From Candidatus Anaerobutyricum stercoripullorum (GTDB taxonomy: Bacteria > Bacillota > Clostridia > Lachnospirales > Lachnospiraceae), in contig DXEQ01000271.1 in assembly GCA_019114885.1 (NCBI GenBank), forward strand, positions 1 to 10,375: a stretch of DNA of 10,375 nt, read 5' to 3'. This document shows positions 5,897 through 10,375 of the stretch, one piece after another. The notes below the pieces were generated by a model. That model worked only from the letters and a program-made list of their open reading frames with translations. It ran no database searches and was not told where the DNA came from. Position 1 is the first letter of the stretch, and every line of letters starts with the position of its first letter. Position numbers and translations under genes: made by a program.

Positions 5897-6571
5897 CTAT
5901 ATCCGCATCATCTCCGACATGATGCATCCGCCGGCGGCTCCGCAGGAAAGTACCTCCGTAAGCTGGCCGGTGCCAAGATGGATGCCACCGATGGCGTACA
6001 CCGGTACCGGGGACATCCGGCAGATTTCTTTCAGGAAGGGGAGTCCCCGGGGTGGTACCCCTTTTTTGCAGTCGGTGCTGTAAATGTGTCCCGCCGTCAG
6101 ATAGGTGGCGCCCAGCCGCAGTGCTTCTGCGGCTTCCTCTCTGGAATGAACGGAGGTGCCGACGGTCGTAAAAAAAGAGAGGGGCATCCTCGTCCCGTCG
6201 GGCATGTCCGGTCGGCGGGAATCCGCCGGTTGTGAATCCGCTGGTTGTAAATCCGCTCGGTTGGCATACTGCTCATATTGCCGCAGAACCGGGAGAGGGA
6301 GATGAATCTCTTTGACACCGGCGGCCCGGGCGGCTTCCGGATAGGTGTGGTAAATGCACCGCACGCCGTAACGGCGGCAGATGGTCAGTACCTTTCCGGC
6401 CAGACGGGCGTATTCTTCTTCCGGCAGATCTTTTTCCCGCACGATCACCGCCGCCGGGTGAAAGCGGCAGATGCGGGCAATCTGTTCTTCGTAAGGGCGG
6501 GCGGAGAGGGAGCGGTTGGTGACGGCGATGGTGACACGGTTTTCCGGCGGTAAGGTGTGCGGGGCGCTCAT
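5897..6571 (-). CDS. tenI: ThiE/TenI family protein, most like thiazole tautomerase TenI
   Basis: Likely acts in the thiazole branch by converting the ThiG product tautomer to the aromatic thiazole carboxylate. The 224-residue TIM-barrel protein keeps VREKDL (44-49) but has YHTYPEAARAAGVKEIHLPLP where thiamin phosphate synthase has its NDR/NDN and GQ(D/S)D magnesium-binding stretches. Its second half, SVHSREEA (140-147), GHIYSTDCKKG (161-171) and VYAIGGI (191-197), resembles Bacillus TenI (GH-x-TDCKKG, with the active histidine expected at H162). Automatic annotation would probably call it thiE. The 4-base overlap with thiH (ATGA, 6568-6571) indicates translational coupling. Residues about 104-128 are a Pro/Ala/Asp-rich insert with a 5-residue repeat. 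The ThiE-versus-TenI choice is inference from motifs; weak dual activity cannot be excluded. Confidence 0.8.
   Translation of the reverse strand: MSAPHTLPPENRVTIAVTNRSLSARPYEEQIARICRFHPAAVIVREKDLPEEEYARLAGKVLTICRRYGVRCIYHTYPEAARAAGVKEIHLPLPVLRQYEQYANRADLQPADSQPADSRRPDMPDGTRMPLSFFTTVGTSVHSREEAAEALRLGATYLTAGHIYSTDCKKGVPPRGLPFLKEICRMSPVPVYAIGGIHLGTGQLTEVLSCGAAGGCIMSEMMRI
6219..6263 (-). repeat. 15-bp tandem repeat inside the tenI-like gene
   Basis: GAATCCGCCGGTTGT (6219-6233) and GAATCCGCTGGTTGT (6234-6248) are adjacent copies with one difference, followed by a degenerate third (AAATCCGCTCGGTTG, 6249-6263). The period is five codons, so the protein reads ADLQPADSQPADS without frame loss. This is a likely replication-slippage tract in a surface loop. 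Confidence 0.75.
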
Positions 6572-7785
6572 ACGTAAATGTACTCCGCCATGACCGGCTG
6601 CAGATGTTCGGCTACCAGGGCGTTATAGACTTCCTGAACAGAGCGGTCATCGGAGATCTCAAATTGTTCGTCACCCTTATCCTTTACTTCCTCGCCATGT
6701 TCGCCGATGCCGGTGCTGACGCCGGCGGAGATCTTGGTGGCGGCGATATTTACCAGATTGTCCCGCACTCTGGCACATTCGCGGCTGGAGATGGTGATGC
6801 TGGCAAAAGGCATGAACAGCCGGTAAGCGCAGACAATCTGCAGAAGCTGCGCTTCGTGCACGTCCATCGGGTTGATCTTGTCATTGTTGATGATGGGCCG
6901 CAGCCGCGGGCAGGAAAAGGCAATCTCCGCATGGGGATACTTTTTCTGGAGAAGCCAGGCGTGCATGCCGGTGGCGAAGGCGTCTTTGCGGAAATCATCA
7001 AGACCTAAGAGCGCGGCGAATCCCACGCCCCGCATTCCGCCCATGAGCGCCCGCTCCTGGGCGTTAAACCGGTAGGGAAAGATGCGCTTGTGACCGGCCA
7101 GGTGGAGGGTCTCGTACTTGTCAGAGTTGTACGTTTCCTGAAAGACGGTGACGTAATCTGCCCCGCACTTGTGCAGATGGGCGTACTCGTCGGAATTCAT
7201 CGGGTAAACTTCCAGACCGACCACCCGGAAATAGCGGCGGGCAATCTCGCAGGCCCGGCCGATGTATTCCACCGTGGAGCGTTTCCGGCTTTCCCCGGTG
7301 AGAATCAGGATTTCCTGCAGCCCGGTTTTGGCGATGGCGGCAAATTCCCGCTCAATCTCGTCCTCATCAAGCTGTGCCCGCTTGATGTGATTGTGACAGT
7401 TAAATCCACAGTAAATACAGTAATTTTCGCAGTAGTTGGCAATGTAAGCCGGGGTGAACATGCAGACCGAATTGCCGAAATGTTTCCGGGTCTCCGCCTG
7501 AGCGGCCTGGGCGATATCTTCCAGCAAAGGCAGGGCCGCCGGGGATAGCAGCGCCTTGAAATCTTCCAGAGAACGGTTGTCATGGAAGAGTGCCCGGCGC
7601 ACGTCGTTTTCCGTGTATATGTCATAATCATAGGCGTTCATGGCAGAAATCACCTGATTCATCACCTCAGAACCGATATCTTCCATGTCCGGCAGATAGG
7701 TCATGTGGTCGATGCGGTTTTCTTTCTGATGCTCGCGGATTTCATCGCTTAAAATACTTTCGTTGATATGAGTTTCTCTGTTCAT
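6568..7785 (-). CDS. thiH: 2-iminoacetate synthase (tyrosine lyase), radical SAM
   Basis: Cleaves L-tyrosine with S-adenosylmethionine and a [4Fe-4S] cluster to give dehydroglycine (2-iminoacetate) and p-cresol; dehydroglycine is used by ThiG. The 405-residue protein has the radical SAM motif CENYCIYCGF with C119, C123 and C126, then IKRAQLDEDEI, LILTGES (the SAM-binding region), FQETYN, FSCPRLRP and the C-terminal SSREC and ISDDRSVQEV stretches characteristic of ThiH. It is about 30 residues longer than E. coli ThiH, mainly at the N-terminus. The start at 7785 has AAGGAG at 7792-7797 with good spacing. It is separated from thiG by 103 bases that hold a hairpin, and overlaps the next gene by 4 bases. 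HydG is a relative, but no hydrogenase maturation genes are nearby. Confidence 0.95.
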   Translation of the reverse strand: MNRETHINESILSDEIREHQKENRIDHMTYLPDMEDIGSEVMNQVISAMNAYDYDIYTENDVRRALFHDNRSLEDFKALLSPAALPLLEDIAQAAQAETRKHFGNSVCMFTPAYIANYCENYCIYCGFNCHNHIKRAQLDEDEIEREFAAIAKTGLQEILILTGESRKRSTVEYIGRACEIARRYFRVVGLEVYPMNSDEYAHLHKCGADYVTVFQETYNSDKYETLHLAGHKRIFPYRFNAQERALMGGMRGVGFAALLGLDDFRKDAFATGMHAWLLQKKYPHAEIAFSCPRLRPIINNDKINPMDVHEAQLLQIVCAYRLFMPFASITISSRECARVRDNLVNIAATKISAGVSTGIGEHGEEVKDKGDEQFEISDDRSVQEVYNALVAEHLQPVMAEYIYV

Positions 7786-7830
7786 TTTTTACTCCTTCTA
7801 TCTTTTGAAAATAACTTCCGGAAATCATTC

Positions 7831-7869
7831 GGAGGAAATGTGCTCCGAAGCCGGAGACGGATTTCCTCC
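7831..7869 (-). other. Strong hairpin between thiG and thiH
   Basis: GGAGGAAAT (7831-7839) pairs perfectly with ATTTCCTCC (7861-7869), and CTCCG (7843-7847) with CGGAG (7852-7856) inside it, with a 3/4-base internal loop and a 4-base loop. No T run follows on the - strand. It resembles an mRNA processing or stability element that separates the thiSFG and thiH-tenI parts of the transcript. One arm of the RNA contains GGAGGAAAU, a Shine-Dalgarno-like sequence. Confidence 0.6.
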
Positions 7870-7888
7870 CATATCGGATGTGTTGGCA

Positions 7889-8659
7889 TCAGTCTCTCAG
7901 ATAGCCGGTGAGAGGAGAGGAAGCGCTTCCTCCTTTTGCCCGTACATTTCCCATGCCGGCCAGATAAGCGGCTCTTCCGGCTTCCACAGCCTTTTTCATG
8001 GCGCCGGCCATCTGTTTTACATCACCGGCGGTGGCGATGGCTGTGTTGGCCATGACAGCTGCGGCGCCCATTTCCATAGCTTCACAGGCCTGGGACGGAC
8101 GGCCGATGCCCGCGTCCACAATGATTGGCAGGTCAATCTCATCAATGAGAATCTGAATAAATTCTTTGGTACAGAGCCCCTTGTTGGAACCGATCGGTGC
8201 GCCCAGCGGCATGATGCAGGCGGCGCCGGCCGCAGCCATATCCCTTGCCATATTTAAGTCCGGGTACATATATGGCATGACGATAAAGCCCTCTTTTGCG
8301 AGAATTTCCGTAGCCTTGATCGTCTCGTAATTATCCGGTAGGAGGTATTTAGTATCCCGCATGATCTCAATTTTGATGAAATCACTGCCACAGACCTCTC
8401 TGGCCAGCCGGGCAATGCGGACAGCCTCCTCGGCGTTTCTGGCGCCGGAAGTGTTGGGAAGAAGAGTGACTCCTTCCGGAATGTAGTCAAGAATATTGGC
8501 AAGGCCGCCTTCGTTGGCCCGGCGCAAAGCCATGGTCACGATCTGCGCGCCGGCCTCCTCCACGGCGGCTTTGATGAGTTCCAGAGAATATTTGCCGGAA
8601 CCCAGGATAAATCTGGATGTAAATTCGTGGTTACCTAATTTCCATGTATCGTTTGTCAT
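7889..8659 (-). CDS. thiG: Thiazole synthase
   Basis: Builds the thiazole ring of thiamin from 1-deoxy-D-xylulose 5-phosphate, dehydroglycine and the thiocarboxylate of ThiS, in the cytoplasm. The 256-residue protein is the usual size. It opens with WKLGNHEFTSRFILGSGKY, and has LLPNTSGARNAEEAV (67-80), K96 in DFIKIEIM as the Schiff-base lysine that binds the sugar, and the phosphate-binding ends VDAGIGRPSQACEAMEMG and VMANTAIA. The start at 8659 has AAAGGA upstream within GAAGGAAAGGAC. The gap to thiF is 56 bases. There is no sign of damage. Confidence 0.97.
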   Translation of the reverse strand: MTNDTWKLGNHEFTSRFILGSGKYSLELIKAAVEEAGAQIVTMALRRANEGGLANILDYIPEGVTLLPNTSGARNAEEAVRIARLAREVCGSDFIKIEIMRDTKYLLPDNYETIKATEILAKEGFIVMPYMYPDLNMARDMAAAGAACIMPLGAPIGSNKGLCTKEFIQILIDEIDLPIIVDAGIGRPSQACEAMEMGAAAVMANTAIATAGDVKQMAGAMKKAVEAGRAAYLAGMGNVRAKGGSASSPLTGYLRD

Positions 8660-8715
8660 TGTATTGTCCTTTCCTTCTATTATTCTTTATGTTTGCTGGC
8701 AAAAGGGAAGCTCCC

Positions 8716-9492
8716 TCAGGATTGTCGTCTCTTCGTTCCTGTCTGTCTCAGAATCAGTTCCACCACCAGGTTTGCCTGGTGAGCCGCGCAGAGCGCCACC
8801 CGTGGCGCCATCAGACCCTGCCCCTCACGGACTTCCGAGGTTTCATCTCCACATAAATAAAAGTGCGAAGAGATTTTTCTCGTGCGGATCCGATTACTGT
8901 CCCCGTAGCCCGCCATACCGCTGGCGGCAATGAGATATTTGTCCGGGAAATGTTCCAGTACCGTCTCCGCCAGCATAGCTTTATTTTCCGGTACATCAAA
9001 AGCTTCGCAGATGTATGTATCATCCCGGAAGAGAGCCGGTACATTTTTTTCAGTGACCCGCACGCAATCCGTCTGAATCGTCAGATAAGGATTGATGGCG
9101 AGAAGGATGTCTTTGAGGGCCTCGGTTTTTTCCATGCCGATCTGATGAATAAAATATTGCTGACGGTTTAAATTGGTGATATCCACCCGGTCAAAGTCAA
9201 TGAGATGCAGATGTCCCACGCCGATGCGGGCGAGAGAAACGGCGATGTTGGAGCCGAGGCCGCCCAGCCCCGCCACAGCAACCCGCGCCTTTGAGAGGCG
9301 ATGCTGAACGGTCCCGGTATGGCGGCGGATGAGGGCCTGCTGAAGTTCTTCACAGGTGGGAATGGTCGCCGGATTGCCCGGGTGCTGTCCCGGAATAGCA
9401 GTCCCGGCGGAAGCTGCGCCAAAAGCGTCCTCTTTGCAGACCGCTGTCCGGATGACGGGCGGTGTGTCAATTTGCTCATGTGGTGTACTCAT
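8716..9492 (-). CDS. thiF: ThiS adenylyltransferase, short (family 2) type with N-terminal extension
   Basis: E1-like enzyme that activates the C-terminal glycine of ThiS with ATP so that sulfur can be loaded. It has the nucleotide loop GLGGLGSN (75-82), D99 in HLIDFD, NLNRQQYFIHQIGMEK (107-122) and DVPENKAML. There are no paired CxxC zinc motifs of the E. coli type, which fits the family 2 ThiF of Clostridia. The start at 9492 is chosen because GGAGGAGGATGAAAATGAT precedes it; an in-frame ATG at 9516 would overlap thiS and has a poorer site. It begins 7 bases after the thiS stop. Relatives usually begin near the stretch IPTCEELQQAL (residue 44). Here about 43 extra residues, rich in Ala, Pro and Thr and with one cysteine, precede it; they look disordered and their role is unknown. 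Confidence 0.93.
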   Translation of the reverse strand: MSTPHEQIDTPPVIRTAVCKEDAFGAASAGTAIPGQHPGNPATIPTCEELQQALIRRHTGTVQHRLSKARVAVAGLGGLGSNIAVSLARIGVGHLHLIDFDRVDITNLNRQQYFIHQIGMEKTEALKDILLAINPYLTIQTDCVRVTEKNVPALFRDDTYICEAFDVPENKAMLAETVLEHFPDKYLIAASGMAGYGDSNRIRTRKISSHFYLCGDETSEVREGQGLMAPRVALCAAHQANLVVELILRQTGTKRRQS

Positions 9493-9499
9493 ATCATTT

Positions 9500-9697
9500 T
9501 CATCCTCCTCCCACAAAACTTACGATTTCAATCTGGTCGCCGTCTTCAAGAACGGTGTCTGCGTACTCTCGTTTTGGCACGATCTTGCCGTTTCTTTCCA
9601 CGGCAATGCGGTTTGTCCGGTAGCCGCGCCTGGAAATGTAATCCTGAATGGTCAGGTTTTCTGTTAAGACCTCTTCCTGTCCGTTGACTTTTATCAT
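9500..9697 (-). CDS. thiS: Sulfur carrier protein ThiS
   Basis: Ubiquitin-like 65-residue carrier. Its C-terminus (FVGGG) is adenylated by ThiF and converted to a thiocarboxylate that gives its sulfur to ThiG. The pattern MIKVNGQ at the start, IQDY, IAVERNGKIVPKREYADTVLEDGDQIEIVSFV and the terminal glycines are diagnostic. The ATG at 9695-9697 has AAGGAGG at 9704-9710 with a 6-base gap. It is the first gene of the thi operon, about 295 bases downstream of the riboswitch terminator, an unusually long leader. Confidence 0.96.
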   Translation of the reverse strand: MIKVNGQEEVLTENLTIQDYISRRGYRTNRIAVERNGKIVPKREYADTVLEDGDQIEIVSFVGGG

Positions 9698-9769
9698 AAG
9701 AACCCTCCTTTCTGCAGCCGCGTGATTTTAAGGGTGTCGTATTCCGCAAAGAAGTGGAAGCCCTGGTTT

Positions 9770-9884
9770 GCCGCAGCACTTTTTTATCGCATCGGAAACC
9801 GAGTCCCTGTGAGATAAAAAAAGGTTCACGAAAGAATACACCCGCGGTGGTGCACCCCTTCATGAACCTGTTTTATGCTGCGGC
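9770..9884 (-). other. Folded 115-nt element upstream of thiS (three-way-junction-like)
   Basis: Outer arms GCCGCAGCA (9770-9778) and TGCTGCGGC (9876-9884) are perfectly complementary and extend imperfectly outward (GTTT versus TGAAC). They enclose two further helices. The first is a 21-bp hairpin at 9822-9869. The second pairs TTTTTTATC with GATAAAAAA (on the + strand 9780-9788 with 9813-9821), with a small TCGG/CCGA hairpin inside. Nearly the whole element can base pair. It may be a MITE-like palindromic insertion, a structured regulatory RNA, or a second attenuator of the thi operon. Which one cannot be decided from one copy. Confidence 0.6.
9816..9869 (-). terminator. Second strong terminator-like hairpin ahead of thiS
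   Basis: On the - strand 9849-9869 pairs with 9822-9842 over 21 positions (several G-U pairs, no mismatch), with a 6-base loop at 9843-9848, followed by a run of T (9816-9822). By shape this should terminate transcription coming from the thi promoter about 125 bases before thiS. Either it is regulated (for example by the outer arms of the surrounding element) or it lowers operon expression constitutively. Confidence 0.75.
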
Positions 9885-9886
9885 TG

Positions 9887-9919
9887 AACAGTACATTTTA
9901 AGTTAAATGTACTGTGTTC
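9887..9919. repeat. Inverted repeat between the two thi leader terminators
   Basis: CAGTACATTT (9889-9898) and AAATGTACTG (9905-9914) form a perfect 10-bp inverted repeat with a 6-base loop, extended by GAA/TTC across a 2-base bulge. It stands immediately upstream, in the thi direction, of the 115-nt folded element. No T run follows on either strand. It could be an operator, an RNA hairpin or part of the neighbouring element. Confidence 0.55.
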
Positions 9920-9992
9920 TGGCAGTAAAAGACTCCCGTTCAATCACAAACTCTGCCTTATTATATTGTTGTAAATCACCCGATTCTTTCAG

Positions 9993-10023
9993 AAACAAAA
10001 AGAAGATGGCCTCTGCCATCTTC
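9993..10023 (-). terminator. Intrinsic terminator of the TPP riboswitch
   Basis: GAAGATGGC (10002-10010) and GCCATCTTC (10015-10023) form a 9-bp stem with a 4-base loop; on the - strand TTTTTG and TTT follow. It begins 18 bases after the riboswitch core, as expected for the expression platform that stops transcription when thiamin pyrophosphate is bound. Confidence 0.88.
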
Positions 10024-10040
10024 CGCAAGTATCATCTTCT

Positions 10041-10120
10041 AATCCCTACGTTGGCATTATCCAAATCAGGTCCCCGGGTCGAAGTGCACAACTTCCTCTC
10101 AGCCTGTCTGCAAGCTCCCC
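10041..10120 (-). promoter_or_regulatory. TPP riboswitch (THI element)
   Basis: On the - strand the aptamer begins GGGGAGC (10114-10120) and contains the conserved CTGAGAG (10096-10102). A P3-type hairpin GAAGT/ACTTC (10081-10095) follows, and the hallmark core at 10043-10071 reads ACCTGATTTGGATAATGCC then AACGTAGGGA. This matches the thiamin pyrophosphate aptamer closely. Ligand binding should favour the terminator just downstream and shut off thiS-thiF-thiG-thiH-tenI when thiamin is plentiful. Confidence 0.95.
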
Positions 10121-10139
10121 GTTTTTGTTTACATTCAAT

Positions 10140-10168
10140 ACTATAAGTGTATGCGGTGCATTTGTCAA
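10140..10168 (-). promoter_or_regulatory. Promoter of the thi operon
   Basis: On the - strand TTGACA (10163-10168) and TATAGT (10140-10145) are separated by 17 bases, a near-consensus housekeeping promoter. Transcription would start about 10-15 bases before the riboswitch aptamer. Confidence 0.85.
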
Positions 10169-10198
10169 GAGAAAATTTGTTCTCCTCTGTGAACAATA

Positions 10199-10227
10199 TT
10201 GCCTGAATACATGATAAATGCTATTAT
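10199..10227 (+). promoter_or_regulatory. Promoter of the DUF1349 gene
   Basis: TTGCCT (10199-10204) and TATTAT (10222-10227) with a 17-base spacer, plus a TG extended -10 (10219-10220). TATAAT at 10225-10230 is an alternative -10 but would need a 20-base spacer. It diverges from the thi promoter, about 30 bases away. Confidence 0.55.
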
Positions 10228-10256
10228 AATACAAAAATAACGGGAGGAACAGTATT

Positions 10257-10375
10257 ATGAACACAAAAGCATTTTGCTGGATCAGAGAACCAAAAACGTA
10301 CAAAATCGAGGAGGACAGAATTGAGATCACCACAGAGCCGCACACCGATTTGTGGCAGAGAACGTATTATCATTT
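10257..10375 (+). CDS. DUF1349 domain protein, N-terminal fragment (cut by window end)
   Basis: Thirty-nine codons are visible from ATG 10257, preceded by GGGAGG at 10242-10247. The start, MNTKAFCWIREPKTYKIEED then RIEITTEPHTDLWQRTYYHF, has the pattern of DUF1349 proteins (W-x-x-x-P near the start, 'T-x-P-x-T-D-x-W-x-R-T' following), small cytoplasmic concanavalin-A-like-fold proteins of unknown function. The frame is open to the window edge and runs away from the thi operon, so no link to thiamin is implied. Confidence 0.78.
   Translation, partial: MNTKAFCWIREPKTYKIEEDRIEITTEPHTDLWQRTYYH

Noticed and set aside
5480..6235. 251-residue + strand ORF across the AAA-like gene, its promoter and tenI
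   Set aside because: It spans two real - strand genes in antisense, has no ribosome binding site and shows no known motif.
6568..7785. HydG (hydrogenase maturation) instead of ThiH
   Set aside because: The length, the C-terminal motifs and the neighbours thiS, thiF and thiG fit ThiH; no hydrogenase genes are present.
9546..9863. 105-residue - strand ORF over thiS and its leader
   Set aside because: It overlaps thiS in another frame and runs through the folded element; no family resemblance.
934..9914. Shared GTACATTT half-site at 934, 957, 9891 and 9905 as a common phn/thi operator
   Set aside because: The same 8-mer also appears inside thiG (about 7944) and thiF (about 9039), and the two inverted repeats have opposite orientation and different spacing, so a common regulator is not supported.
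10046..10345. 99-residue - strand ORF across the riboswitch and the DUF1349 start
   Set aside because: It covers a TPP riboswitch, two promoters and the antisense of the DUF1349 gene.
1..10375. CRISPR array, tRNA, rRNA, insertion sequence or phage genes
   Set aside because: No regularly spaced repeats of array type, no cloverleaf with a TTCRA arm and no transposase or integrase motif were seen by eye on either strand.

Overview
The window looks like a chromosomal segment from a Gram-positive anaerobe of the class Clostridia, most likely Lachnospiraceae. This rests on strong AGGAGG-type ribosome binding sites, mid-range G+C, a TPP-riboswitch-controlled thiS-thiF-thiG-thiH cluster with the short (family 2) ThiF, a Clostridia-type MATE pump, an AAA-ATPase-like (PF09820) gene and a DUF1349 gene. 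This is inference from protein style; no database search was possible.

Positions 1-2940 (+ strand) hold a 2-aminoethylphosphonate (AEP) locus. The catabolic pair is intact: phnW (AEP to phosphonoacetaldehyde) and phnX (phosphonoacetaldehyde to acetaldehyde plus phosphate). The ABC importer upstream is wrecked. The ATPase gene has lost everything between its Q-loop and its C-terminal part, with a frame change at the junction. The next ORF is an in-frame chimera joining the N-terminal ~100 residues of a permease to the C-terminal ~105 residues of a substrate-binding protein. Either the transporter was deleted in two steps or the assembly is collapsed here. A strong terminator closes the locus.

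Positions 3030-4670 (+) hold a MATE efflux pump. Its promoter region carries three GTGCCGG-type repeats and its leader a hairpin, and a bidirectional terminator separates it from the converging gene. Positions 4691-5885 (-) hold an A+T-richer AAA-ATPase-like gene that lacks its Walker B segment and its C-terminal nuclease domain, so it is probably a decayed copy.

Positions 5897-10168 (-) form a thiamin thiazole-branch operon, transcribed thiS, thiF, thiG, thiH, then a ThiE/TenI-family gene whose residues fit thiazole tautomerase (TenI) better than thiamin phosphate synthase. ThiF adenylates the ThiS carrier, ThiH makes dehydroglycine from tyrosine, ThiG assembles the thiazole carboxylate, and the TenI-like protein would isomerise it. 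The operon has a consensus promoter, a TPP riboswitch and an intrinsic terminator. Between that terminator and thiS lies a second, unexplained 115-nt folded element that contains its own 21-bp terminator-like hairpin. This is the most unusual structure in the window. thiC, thiD and a clear thiE are not in the window.

Positions 10199-10375 (+) hold a divergent promoter and the first 39 codons of a DUF1349 protein cut by the window edge. No tRNA, rRNA, CRISPR array, transposase or phage gene was seen.
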